Assembly (NCBI GenBank): GCA_963803015.1
Contig: CAWDKV010000011.1
Location: forward strand, 186,001-250,000
DNA: 64,000 bases
From: Berkiella sp963803015
GTDB taxonomy: Bacteria > Pseudomonadota > Gammaproteobacteria > Berkiellales > Berkiellaceae
Reading direction: 5' to 3'
Below the pieces are notes generated by a model. The model was given only the letters and a program-made list of their open reading frames with translations, had not been told where the DNA came from and did not search any database. This document shows positions 56,308 through 64,000 of the stretch, in pieces. Each line of letters begins with the position of its first letter. Position 1 is the stretch's first letter. The translations under genes and the position numbers were made by a program.

Positions 56308-57318
56308 TTATCCAGATACCTTTGTGTTGTTTAATGGGATAACAGGGGGTTGAATTTTTTCTAACTGGTTAATTGAAGCGATAATATCTTTCTCTGGTGA
56401 GAGATTTAACTTCAAAATACTGGCAACTTGATAATTAATTGAAATACTAAATTCGGATGGAAATTGTGGCGCAGGCAACGGCTTATTTTTGTTTTGCAAA
56501 ATCTGCAGGATTTGCTCAGCGGTTTGTCCGGCAATTTGCTTGGTTGTAGCGTATATAGCAGCTAAAGCACCATTATTGACGAAAGTTCTAGAGTAGCCAA
56601 TTAAAGGCACGCGTTTGTGGAAAGCGGTTAATAACATGCCACGCGCGTTTTGGGAATTGTACAATTGGTGATCAGGAAGAGCGAGTACAACCTTGACATC
56701 ATTAAGTAAACTATCTAATTCTGCTACAGGGTTTTCATCTTTATTAACGTTGAGAACAGATAATTTTAAATCATAGTGCGCCGCGAGTTCCTGCAAACTC
56801 TCTTGATCTTGAAGGGCGTTTAACCCCAAAAGGATCCCCACTGGCTTTTGTGAAAAATCTGGAGACAGAGATTTGATTAAGGCAAATTGTCTGCTCAGGG
56901 GTTGATCAGGAAAAATAGCAGTGACATGTCGTTTGGTGTTGTCTAACAAATTTTTATTTTCTGCCAGTAATGTCTCAAAAGCAGTTTGTCTGGTCAAAAT
57001 GCTGAGCACAGGTGTTGTGCTCTGCGTATGAAGGACGGCTGACAAGGCATCTTGGCCTATCGTGACAATCAGATCAGATGGCGGATATAAAGCATTTTGC
57101 GGTTTAGTGGTTGGCAACTTATCAATAATAAGATGATTGATTTTGGCTTTAGGACTAGCTGCTGTAAATAAAGCTGCCTCTATACGGTGAACGATGCCAA
57201 AATGGCTATTGTTATAAACCAGTAATACGGAAGGGTTGCTAAGGGCTAATCCAGGACAAAGCCAAATAGCAATCAGAATCATTAACTTAACAAAGTTATT
57301 TATTGTGGAAAGAGCCAT
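56308..57318 (-). CDS. Periplasmic ABC-type substrate-binding-like protein
   Basis: The 336-aa protein has a signal peptide (about 1-27, ending ALSNP) and a type I periplasmic-binding fold of the uncharacterised COG2984 type (PSVLLVYNNS, SDLIVTIGQDALSA, KPVGILLGL). No ABC permease or ATPase is nearby. It lies 54 bp before the hybrid kinase on the same strand, so it may present a ligand to the kinase's periplasmic sensor domain. The ligand is unknown. Confidence 0.8.
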   Translation of the reverse strand: MALSTINNFVKLMILIAIWLCPGLALSNPSVLLVYNNSHFGIVHRIEAALFTAASPKAKINHLIIDKLPTTKPQNALYPPSDLIVTIGQDALSAVLHTQSTTPVLSILTRQTAFETLLAENKNLLDNTKRHVTAIFPDQPLSRQFALIKSLSPDFSQKPVGILLGLNALQDQESLQELAAHYDLKLSVLNVNKDENPVAELDSLLNDVKVVLALPDHQLYNSQNARGMLLTAFHKRVPLIGYSRTFVNNGALAAIYATTKQIAGQTAEQILQILQNKNKPLPAPQFPSEFSISINYQVASILKLNLSPEKDIIASINQLEKIQPPVIPLNNTKVSG

Positions 57319-57453
57319 GGGTTTAAAACATTATAAAGTATTGGTTAGTTTTATACAGGGCTTAGTGCTATATGGCAACAATCAGGGACAAATTTGTAGG
57401 AATTTTTAACATTTGGATGCTAAACTAATTTAATCTTTGAGAAGGAGGCTATC

Positions 57454-57771
57454 TTGAAATACACTATTTGGGTTATCTTATTAACTTTGTTTGTCGTTTC
57501 AGGATGCAGATGGCGTGATGATTTTCGTGAGCGTCAGCAGCCACAATATCTTGAACTTCCTCCCGAACCTACTTTGAATGTCGATTCTCCAGAATATGTT
57601 GGTGTTCATCGTAAAACCGCAGCAGAGAAAGAAGCGGCTTTAAAAGATCCAGAAGCAGATCCTACAACTGCCGAGATGCCTTTACCCGGTATCGATAATT
57701 TATCAAAAATTCCAGCGTTACCTGATCACCCAGCTGGCGTTACCTGCCGTACGTCCAAGGGGTCTGAGTAG
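57454..57771 (+). CDS. Small unknown lipoprotein
   Basis: The 105-aa product starts at TTG 57454, with a strong AAGGAGG five bases upstream. A lipobox ends at Cys18 (VVSGC). The mature part is short, charged and Pro-rich, probably disordered, with one further Cys near the end. No family is recognised. Its last 32 bases overlap the end of the convergent kinase gene. Confidence 0.75.
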   Translation: MKYTIWVILLTLFVVSGCRWRDDFRERQQPQYLELPPEPTLNVDSPEYVGVHRKTAAEKEAALKDPEADPTTAEMPLPGIDNLSKIPALPDHPAGVTCRTSKGSE

Positions 57772-58678
57772 GGGCATGGACTGTATTTGATGGAGCAAGA
57801 GCGGAAGAGGAGGCAGCTCTTGTTTCTAAGAACCCTTTTGTTTGTTCAATCTTTGTCCTCGCTTTATCGCTTAAATGAGATTGTGCATTGAGCTCAGCAA
57901 GCAACGAGCCTAAAACTTGTAAGTATGAGGGACGGCTTTCGCGAGTTTGATTAATCATTGATGCATATAGATGTCTAGGAAAGTGGAAACGGCTAAAAGT
58001 TTGACCTAGCGCATAAATATCACTAGCAACAGAATAGTACTTTTGATTGACGACCTCAGGTGCGCCGTATCCTGGGGTATGTGAATTGACTAATCCTTGA
58101 ACGATGTCCGCGCCTTCGGGCAATATTTGCGAAAAACCAAAATCTACCAAAGTGACTTCTAAATCCTCATCGACCATAACATTTTCAGCTTTAACATCGC
58201 CGTGCACAATGCGGTGTTCCTCAAATAGTGTGGAGAGTGCTAACACCAGGTTAATGGCTACAATTAGTTTTTGTTCCATGTCATAGGATTGGAGTTTGTC
58301 GAACAAACGCGATCCTGGCACTAAAGTTTGGATAATATACAGGCGACGTGTTTCGAGGCTGTTTTGTCGAGAGGTTATTTCAATTAATCGATTCAACTTG
58401 GCTAAAACGGCAATTTCTTGCGAGATGTAAGCGTACTGTGGTTCTAAGGTAATTACTTTAATCGCAACTGGGGTACCATTTGCAGTAAAGCCTTTTTTCA
58501 CTTTACCCTCGCTACCTGTTTCGCCCAATAATTGCTTATATTTCAAGGTATATAAACTATTTGTAGTGGTTTTAATCACGGAATCAATCAGAGAGGGATC
58601 TTCTTTTCTAGAGCATTTACGCGCTATTGGATGCGCTTCAAAAAAATCATTTACAGATGCTGGTATAAATGACAGCAT
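57740..58678 (-). CDS. Eukaryotic-like Ser/Thr protein kinase, candidate effector
   Basis: The 312-aa protein has a nearly full kinase set: glycine loop G52-x-T-G-S-E-G58, VAIK with Lys74, a likely alphaC Glu88, catalytic loop H149-G-D151-V-K153-A-E-N156, D169-F-G, and A196-P-E. Arg of the usual HRD is replaced by Gly. The tail after about 285 is Ala/Ser/Thr/Pro-rich. No membrane helix or PASTA domain is present, unlike housekeeping bacterial kinases, and no phosphatase is adjacent. Kinases of this soluble kind (LegK group) are delivered into host cells by Legionella; that role here is inferred. Confidence 0.87.
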   Translation of the reverse strand: MLSFIPASVNDFFEAHPIARKCSRKEDPSLIDSVIKTTTNSLYTLKYKQLLGETGSEGKVKKGFTANGTPVAIKVITLEPQYAYISQEIAVLAKLNRLIEITSRQNSLETRRLYIIQTLVPGSRLFDKLQSYDMEQKLIVAINLVLALSTLFEEHRIVHGDVKAENVMVDEDLEVTLVDFGFSQILPEGADIVQGLVNSHTPGYGAPEVVNQKYYSVASDIYALGQTFSRFHFPRHLYASMINQTRESRPSYLQVLGSLLAELNAQSHLSDKARTKIEQTKGFLETRAASSSALAPSNTVHAPTQTPWTYGR

Positions 58679-58803
58679 TTTTCCCCCGATATTATTTATT
58701 GTATAGGAATTATGCTAACAAAGATGTGGCATAAACCGGTAATCTAGGTATCGGAGATTATAATGCATTGGTCTGAAAATACAGCTAGCCGTCCTTAAAT
58801 AAC

Positions 58804-58834
58804 TTCCCCCCTAGGCCTGTCCAATAGGGGGGAG
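58804..58834 (-). terminator. Hairpin terminator after the 767-aa gene
   Basis: CCCCCCTA (58806-58813) pairs perfectly with TAGGGGGG (58825-58832) around an 11-base loop. It lies just past the stop of the minus-strand gene, and in that direction is followed by a moderately T-rich stretch. The uninterrupted G-C stem supports a terminator. Confidence 0.6.
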
Positions 58835-58838
58835 ATTA

Positions 58839-61142
58839 TTACTTGTGGCCAGGAGGTTTGCTAGTTGGGGAATGTGTTCCTGACTCATGAGAAATATCGG
58901 CTGATTTATCTTTTGCTTGAGGCGTCACAATAAGAGGAGCTGCACGCCTTCCAATGATTGCTGTGCGGGGGGGACCACTTTCATCTTGAGTGCTAGGGGT
59001 TACCCGACGTCTAGGAGGTGTACCAGCAGCACGAGGTCTGAATGCAGGTTCAGAAGAAAGTGATTTTCTTTGGGCCGTTGTACTAGATAGAACAGGTGGT
59101 GCAGTAGTAGCTGCCGCTGCTGCTGCAGATTCTAATCGGCCAGGGGCGGATTGTGTTTGAACGGGGTTCACAATCCTAGCGAGAGTTGATGTGATAACCG
59201 CACTAGGTTTTGTTAAATAATCAGTCAGTGCTTGGGTTGTAGAATCTATATATTCATAACCTTTGCCTCGAGATTGTAACCAAAAAGCCAAGTTTTTACT
59301 TTTATTTTCATCTAAAAACATGATGTCAGCAATTATCACATGCAAAAGTGGAATATGCGGTTTTTTAGTCGCGATAGCTTGATTAAGTGCCTCACGATAA
59401 TTTTGATAACTTTTTGTGTAATGTAATAGTGATTTTGCTTTGTCCATTGCTTGCGTGTAAGCAGCTTTAAATTTTTGATCATTCTCTAACTCCAAAAGAG
59501 ATTCTACAGTAGGTTGGCCTCGTACTGCAGCTGGACTCACTAAAGCAGAATAGATAGCATTGGCAGTGTTAAAATCGATAAAATGAGGATTAAATAAAGC
59601 GGCATTCATAAGATTTACAAAAAATACAGCACGGTCACGCTTGGCTTGTAAATCAGATCCTGCGGCAATAGCGTTTTTGACAAATTTGTCAAAAATTGCA
59701 GCAAATTCTGGAAATTTGGCAACATTTGTTGTTTGGGCTTTTTTTCTCCAATTCTCATCTTGTAAATCTGCTGGTTTAATCTTTATCCACATGCCTGCTT
59801 GTAAAAGAAATAAACTCTCCGCTGTACTTTGTAAAGCAAGTTGATATTCAGGACTGGTTGAGGAGAGGGTTGACACGCGTTGAAGAAAAGCTTCAATATC
59901 AACTGGCATTTTATCGGCCCGAAGTGGGTGCTGTGCTGTTTTATTTATCTGTGCTTCATCTCTGTTGGGATGATTAAGAGCACTTCCTAAGCTTTGCATT
60001 ATATGTTGTGCAAAAGCGGGATTAAGCAGTGCTACTTTTTGGTAAAAGGCTTGGAATGAAGCAGAGTGGATAAAGTTTGCGGGTATTTGACTGCCGAGTC
60101 TATCAGCAAGTATCATTTGTTGTATAATATTCGCACTGTTTTGGGCTACTTGAAGTTTTAGGGTATCATCTTCAAATAAATCTATCCATGCATTGAGTTT
60201 AGCAAGTACCTGATTAATATCTAAACGCGCTATTAATACCGGTGCAACAGGTATGATGTCAAAAAATGTGAGGTGCGGATTTAATAAAAAATTAATTAGG
60301 ATGCGACTATTTAAATCCATTTCACCGCTCAAAGCATTTTGCATTATTTTGATGAAAGAGACTCTTTTCTGATTTGTTTTAGAAGCCTCTAGATAGTGGG
60401 GAAGAAGATCTGCTGGTATGCCTTGGAATAGTTTGCTTAATTCACTTATAGCCAAATCTCTGGATTCGACTTGAGAAGAGTTCTCGATGATATCAAATAA
60501 GATATCGAGTTGTTTAAATATTTGTGGTCTTAGAATGTGTTTACCCGCATCGCCAGTTTTGTAAAGCCTGAACGTTTCGCTCAAGCTATTATCAACCTCT
60601 TTAATTGTGCTTTTAATATCGAGTTGTTCTGGTGGCACAGAATCTTGAATCAGTTGAGCTTGTTGCTTTAAAAGCATAATTTTTTGTGCATTATCAGTTA
60701 AAAGCGCGGGGTCAAGGTTGTCAAATGCCTGACAAGCTTCTGGGAGTAAACCATGTTTTAATAAAATAGAAATTCTGTTTAGTTCAGCTTTAAGATCTTG
60801 ATTGGTGACTTGTTCATTTATTCTAATTAATTGCGGTATCAAAGTATTGTCTATTAACGGTTTTACCATAATTTGAACGGGTTTTTGGCGAGAACCCGCT
60901 GTAAGCAGTATCTTTATGGCAGCTTGTAAGTGTTGAGAAGTCGTTTTCTGTGCTTTGGTTTGAGGGGCAGCATCTATACTGAACTTTAAATTAATGAGAT
61001 CAGCCATATTCTTTAGCAACCCTGTTTGAGTTTTTGATTTTTCAAGATCTGATAACAATTTTTGACAATTTTTATCTTTCTCTAAATCTTTTAATTCTTT
61101 TAATTGATTGTCATCAATTGTTATTAACCCATAGCTTGGCAT
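58839..61142 (-). CDS. Unknown 767-aa helical protein with basic Pro-rich tail
   Basis: The ATG at 61142 (MPSYGLITIDD) is fixed by AGGAG seven bases upstream. Residues 1-660 are almost wholly helical, possibly repeat-like (ARM/HEAT-like spacing is suggested but not proven). After an Ala run (SAAAAAATTAPP near 675) the tail is rich in Pro, Arg, Ser and Thr (TPPRRRVTPS, IGRRAAPL) and ends GTHSPTSKPPGHK. No signal peptide. No family is recognised. It belongs to the accessory cluster with the kinase, ankyrin-like and Ras-like genes. Confidence 0.77.
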   Translation of the reverse strand: MPSYGLITIDDNQLKELKDLEKDKNCQKLLSDLEKSKTQTGLLKNMADLINLKFSIDAAPQTKAQKTTSQHLQAAIKILLTAGSRQKPVQIMVKPLIDNTLIPQLIRINEQVTNQDLKAELNRISILLKHGLLPEACQAFDNLDPALLTDNAQKIMLLKQQAQLIQDSVPPEQLDIKSTIKEVDNSLSETFRLYKTGDAGKHILRPQIFKQLDILFDIIENSSQVESRDLAISELSKLFQGIPADLLPHYLEASKTNQKRVSFIKIMQNALSGEMDLNSRILINFLLNPHLTFFDIIPVAPVLIARLDINQVLAKLNAWIDLFEDDTLKLQVAQNSANIIQQMILADRLGSQIPANFIHSASFQAFYQKVALLNPAFAQHIMQSLGSALNHPNRDEAQINKTAQHPLRADKMPVDIEAFLQRVSTLSSTSPEYQLALQSTAESLFLLQAGMWIKIKPADLQDENWRKKAQTTNVAKFPEFAAIFDKFVKNAIAAGSDLQAKRDRAVFFVNLMNAALFNPHFIDFNTANAIYSALVSPAAVRGQPTVESLLELENDQKFKAAYTQAMDKAKSLLHYTKSYQNYREALNQAIATKKPHIPLLHVIIADIMFLDENKSKNLAFWLQSRGKGYEYIDSTTQALTDYLTKPSAVITSTLARIVNPVQTQSAPGRLESAAAAAATTAPPVLSSTTAQRKSLSSEPAFRPRAAGTPPRRRVTPSTQDESGPPRTAIIGRRAAPLIVTPQAKDKSADISHESGTHSPTSKPPGHK

Positions 61143-61245
61143 AATGCGTCTCCTAGTATGATTTAACTTAAAGACAATTTGTGTGCACCTTTGGTTCATT
61201 TAAATAAGAAAATCAATATAGTGTATATGCACATAATGATACATA

Positions 61246-61274
61246 TTGACTTGAAAAACCCTTCGGCTTAAATT
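61246..61274 (+). promoter_or_regulatory. Sigma70-type promoter for the ankyrin-like gene
   Basis: TTGACT (61246-61251) and TAAATT (61269-61274) are 17 bp apart, about 30 bp before the ATG at 61306, in the 163-bp divergent gap. Confidence 0.5.
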
Positions 61275-61305
61275 CATACACCATTTAACAAGAAGGATGT
61301 TTCAC

Positions 61306-62802
61306 ATGCCAAGAAAAAAAACAGGACTGGCGAAAAATGCAAAGACAGCTCATAAAAATAATGACACAAGCCAGCAGGACCTCCAAAGCGCAGAAGCCCT
61401 TTTAGTGGCAACGACGGCATTACTGGATGGTGCCAAAACGGGAGAGATGCCTGTTGTCACCGAAGTTCTTGATAAATGGGGAGCGCAAATAGAGCCTCAT
61501 TTCCTGGGGCATGCTCTCAAAGGTGCCGCACAATGTGGTCAACCAGCTGTTATAGACATCATACTCACTCAGTTTAGTGAAAAAATATCACCAGAAGATA
61601 AAGGAATGGCTTTAAGATTCGCTGCAGATGCGGGCCACTTAGATTCGGTCAGAATATTACGTGAACGCTGTGGTCAGGATATTTCATCTTATATGAAAGG
61701 ACAAGCCTTTTTCTTGGCGGCAGAAAAACATTTAGACGTTGCATGTCATTTTATTGATCATTGCTTTAATGAGATCGATCAAGACTTTAAATTAATGGCT
61801 TTTGATGTTTTTGTAGAAAAGGAAAATTTAACCCTCATAGATGAGTTGTTGAAAAAATTTGATCTTTTGGCAAAACAACGTTTTGTCACTACCTTTGTTT
61901 ATACTCCAGCAACAAAGATCTCCTTCGCTGTTTATTTGCACTTAATTGAAAACCATGGTGATTTATTTACGAAGGTTGAGAAGCACGGTTTTATTAATCG
62001 TATGGTGCATAAACCGGTTGATAGTGTTCCTTATGCCCTTTATTTAAGATTGGTAGAAAATCATAGTGCTTTATTTTCTTCCGCTGAATGGTATCTTCTC
62101 CTAACAAAAGCAGTTGGCATGGAAAATCCCGCGTTGCTTCAAAAGGTGTTTGAAAAATTAACCTGCGAAAGATATGTCGAAGAAGATAATCTTAAGATGC
62201 TAGATTGTGTCATTAAAGCGGGTTATCCAGAACGTGTGCTTACTTTGCTGAATAATCATTATACTAAAATACCCTGGGCCAAAGCAGGCCATGCGCTAAT
62301 TAGCGCTCTTCGCTTGAGCTTGTTCGATTCTGCCGAAGTGTTGTTGCATCGTTTTAAAAATGCGATTTCGCAAGAGGATTTGGTAGAGGCTTATCGTAAA
62401 GCAAAAGCAGATCCGAATACGCCTATTGAAACAAAACAGGCACTCTTTGAAGCACTCACTTGGCCTAGAAAATTACGACATGAAAATCCTTATCGTGTAT
62501 GCGCTTATTATATAAAGGTTTTATGGCATAAAATCAGAGGAATTAAGCAGGATGAAGAGAGTTCGCCTTTCTATCAACCTGCTGCTGAACCCTCAGAAGA
62601 TGATGAGATTGTTTTGACCCAAAATCCCCCTTCCTTGCGATTCTCAGTAAGCGATGATTTTTCAGATGATGTTTCATCTGAACTAGAGGGCGTGCTGATC
62701 CAGGGCTTTCCAAAAAATGAACAGTACTCCTCTGAAGACGAGAGAACTTTGACGTTACCCGAAGCACCCGTGAGTAATTTGACCTCAAAGTTGTCTTGCT
62801 AG
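61306..62802 (+). CDS. Ankyrin-like repeat protein, candidate effector
   Basis: The 498-aa protein starts at ATG 61306, where an AAGGA lies at good distance; an ATG at 61297 touches that site and is less likely. The N-terminus is basic (MPRKKTGLAKNAKTAHK). Residues 30-170 contain degenerate ankyrin-type repeats (LKGAAQCGQPAVIDIILTQF, LRFAADAGHLDSVRILRER), and a second set may run from 255 to 370. The tail is acidic and Ser-rich (SVSDDFSDDVSSELEG). Ankyrin proteins without signal peptides are typical effectors of intracellular bacteria; targets are unknown. Confidence 0.78.
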   Translation: MPRKKTGLAKNAKTAHKNNDTSQQDLQSAEALLVATTALLDGAKTGEMPVVTEVLDKWGAQIEPHFLGHALKGAAQCGQPAVIDIILTQFSEKISPEDKGMALRFAADAGHLDSVRILRERCGQDISSYMKGQAFFLAAEKHLDVACHFIDHCFNEIDQDFKLMAFDVFVEKENLTLIDELLKKFDLLAKQRFVTTFVYTPATKISFAVYLHLIENHGDLFTKVEKHGFINRMVHKPVDSVPYALYLRLVENHSALFSSAEWYLLLTKAVGMENPALLQKVFEKLTCERYVEEDNLKMLDCVIKAGYPERVLTLLNNHYTKIPWAKAGHALISALRLSLFDSAEVLLHRFKNAISQEDLVEAYRKAKADPNTPIETKQALFEALTWPRKLRHENPYRVCAYYIKVLWHKIRGIKQDEESSPFYQPAAEPSEDDEIVLTQNPPSLRFSVSDDFSDDVSSELEGVLIQGFPKNEQYSSEDERTLTLPEAPVSNLTSKLSC

Positions 62803-62842
62803 GGGCTATCTCATACTTAGTGCGCTTAGCTCTTGTCCAATC

Positions 62843-62883
62843 CCTTCTCCCCCTTAAGGTGGGAGAAGGTTAGGATGAGGGGG
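62843..62883. repeat. REP-like G/C-rich palindromic repeat
   Basis: CCTTCTCCC (62843-62851) pairs with GGGAGAAGG (62861-62869), enclosing a CCTTAAGG palindrome, and is followed by TTAGGATGAGGGGG. This resembles intergenic palindromes that occur in many copies in various proteobacteria. It lies just after the ankyrin-like gene and may stop its transcript. Confidence 0.65.
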
Positions 62884-62908
62884 TAAGTAAATAAAATATG
62901 ATATCGCG

Positions 62909-62969
62909 TTGATTAAATGCACAGTATATAAGTCTAATTTTTATTGAATTGTACTAATATTTTTAGTAC
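62909..62969 (+). promoter_or_regulatory. Promoter and dyad before the Ras-like gene
   Basis: A TTGATT box (62909-62914) and TCTAAT box (62933-62938) are 18 bp apart. Just downstream, GTACTAA (62951-62957) and TTAGTAC (62963-62969) form a 7-bp dyad with a 5-base spacer, placed where a repressor could block the start region. No regulator can be named. Confidence 0.42.
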
Positions 62970-63000
62970 TAATTAAAAATTATATTTAAGAGGATATTCT

Positions 63001-63675
63001 ATGACTCAAGGCGATTACTCATACAGTTTGAAGGTTGGGGTCTTTGGTGATAAAAATTCAGGAAAGAAAAAGTTAATTGGTGCGCTTGCGGGCGATTTGT
63101 ACAGTGATCCAATCAGTAGCGATGTACGAACGGCTTTCACCAGCGATGGAACTGATGGAACTGCTAGATTAATGATATATGCACCTACTAAAATAGATTC
63201 TTTTACAAGGGGGTTACATGCAGCATTGATCTGCGTTGATCTAACAGATCCAGAAGGTTTGATCAAAGCAAAAAAACAGCTTGATGATTGTAGAGCTGGC
63301 CTCCTCCCCGAAACCAAAATTATATTAGTTGGCACAAAATCTGATGCCAGTGATCGAAAAATCCCAGAAGCGGCTCTTCAGCAATTTGCTCACACAGAAA
63401 ATGTAACAAGCACCTTAGTATCGGTAAAAAATAATAATAACATAGATGAATTAAGAGAACTTGTTACCCGTCAAGTCTTAGCTAACCTGCCAGTAGCTAA
63501 CAAGTCGACTGCTGCCGGCGAAAGTACGCGAGCTGCAGCTAGTTCTTCTTCTTCAAATCAACGTAAACCTGGGATCTTCAATTATTTAAAAAGTAAATTA
63601 ACGGGTAAGAAAGAAGAAACTCCTTCAGCAGCAGCTAGCCCTTCTGATACAAGTAAAAGAAGACCACGGTCATGA
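63001..63675 (+). CDS. Ras/Rab-like GTPase-fold protein with altered P-loop
   Basis: The 224-aa protein has the order of a small GTPase: LKVGVFGDKNSGKKKLIGAL (G1, residues 10-29), a strand LICVDLTDP, VGTKSD in place of NKxD (G4) and LVSVKNNNN in place of SAK (G5). In G1 the Mg2+-binding Ser/Thr after GK is Lys, and the G3 DxxG is not clear, so GTP hydrolysis is doubtful. The tail after 165 is Ala/Ser-rich and basic, ending KRRPRS. AGAGGA lies seven bases before the ATG. It is probably of eukaryotic origin or mimicry; a pseudo-GTPase that binds host factors is one possibility. Confidence 0.78.
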   Translation: MTQGDYSYSLKVGVFGDKNSGKKKLIGALAGDLYSDPISSDVRTAFTSDGTDGTARLMIYAPTKIDSFTRGLHAALICVDLTDPEGLIKAKKQLDDCRAGLLPETKIILVGTKSDASDRKIPEAALQQFAHTENVTSTLVSVKNNNNIDELRELVTRQVLANLPVANKSTAAGESTRAAASSSSSNQRKPGIFNYLKSKLTGKKEETPSAAASPSDTSKRRPRS

Positions 63676-63678
63676 GGA

Positions 63679-64000
63679 TTAGAAAAAATTCGCTATGAGC
63701 ACCACTAAAATCCCAAGGGGTGCCACATAGCGAATGCTAAACCGCCAAGTTTGGTAAAGCCATTCTGGCTGGTTACCAAATTCGTTTCTCACATGCTTAT
63801 CTTGCATTTTCCAACCCACAAAGACACAAAACAAAAAGGCGCCTATAGGCAATAAAATATTGGTAGAGATATCGGTAATGGCTGTAAAAATAGTCCATTT
63901 ACCAAAGAGCTTAATATCTGCCCAATAGTTAAAAGAGTAGACACTGGCCAGGCCTAAGAACCAAGCAAATAAGCCAACGCAAAACGCACCGCGTTTACGT
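63679..64000 (-). CDS. C-terminal part of an NSS-family sodium-dependent transporter
   Basis: The minus-strand frame enters from the window edge and ends at TAA 63681-63679, leaving about 107 residues. Three membrane helices are visible (GAFCVGLFAWFLGLA; ILLPIGAFLFCVFVGWKM; YVAPLGILVVLIANFF). The segment DISTNILLPIGAF and the order of helices match the end of bacterial neurotransmitter:sodium symporter (SNF/NSS) proteins, which import amino acids with Na+. It converges on the Ras-like gene with 3 bp between stops. Confidence 0.8.
   Translation of the reverse strand, partial: RKRGAFCVGLFAWFLGLASVYSFNYWADIKLFGKWTIFTAITDISTNILLPIGAFLFCVFVGWKMQDKHVRNEFGNQPEWLYQTWRFSIRYVAPLGILVVLIANFF

Overview
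The window reads as chromosome of a low-to-moderate GC gammaproteobacterium. Most of it is housekeeping DNA in the same order as in Escherichia coli: suhB/trmJ/iscRSUA-hscBA-fdx-iscX, then ndk, rlmN, hisS-yfgM-bamB-der, xseA/guaBA, tadA-purL, recJ-prfB-lysS, ygfZ-sdhE-ygfX, and rpoE...lepA-lepB-rnc-era-recO...acpS. Several genes usually found inside these blocks (rodZ, ispG, mltF, rseABC, pdxJ) are missing from their expected places. This erosion, together with large unrecognised helical proteins, an ankyrin-like protein, a eukaryotic-like Ser/Thr kinase, a Ras/Rab-like GTPase fold and a C-terminal CaaX box, suggests a host-associated bacterium, plausibly of the Legionellales (Coxiella, Legionella, Berkiella and relatives). 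That placement is inference from gene content. No secretion-system gene lies in the window.

Layout. 1-1.9 kb: minus-strand suhB, dienelactone hydrolase and a partial gene. 1.9-8.9 kb: trmJ, a two-gene island with a bacteriocin-like precursor, and a complete isc operon behind an IscR-type operator, with an unrecognised 83-aa gene between iscR and iscS. 9.0-16.6 kb: ndk, rlmN, a PilW-type lipoprotein, a glycine-zipper lipoprotein, hisS, yfgM, bamB, der. 16.6-18.95 kb: two unknown genes, a TraT-type lipoprotein and a MITE-like palindromic repeat. 18.96-28.1 kb: xseA, guaB, guaA, tadA, purL, cytochrome b561. 28.2-34.5 kb: three large unknown genes and a long structured inverted repeat. 34.5-39.5 kb: Mth938-domain gene, recJ, prfB with its programmed +1 frameshift, lysS. 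39.6-45.9 kb: a CaaX-ended small protein, a possible papain-like protein, ygfZ, a membrane protein and a coiled-coil protein. 45.9-53.4 kb: DUF924, sdhE, ygfX, rpoE, lepA, lepB, rnc, era, recO, acpS. 53.4-57.8 kb: a BarA/GacS/LetS-like hybrid kinase with a substrate-binding-protein-like partner, and a small lipoprotein. 57.7-63.7 kb: protein kinase, 767-aa helical protein, ankyrin-like protein, Ras-like protein. The window ends in an NSS-family transporter.

How the genes fit together. The isc genes assemble and deliver Fe-S clusters, including to RlmN encoded nearby. guaB, guaA and purL serve purine synthesis. BamB, YfgM, LepB, SigmaE and several lipoproteins serve the envelope. The accessory proteins share a plan of a helical or catalytic body followed by an Ala/Ser/Pro/Thr-rich, often basic tail, which fits a set of secreted effectors. 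The strongest leads are the CaaX protein, the non-canonical P-loop GTPase-like protein, the kinase, the candidate permuted-papain protein and the bacteriocin-like pair. No tRNA, rRNA, CRISPR array or intact insertion sequence was recognised.
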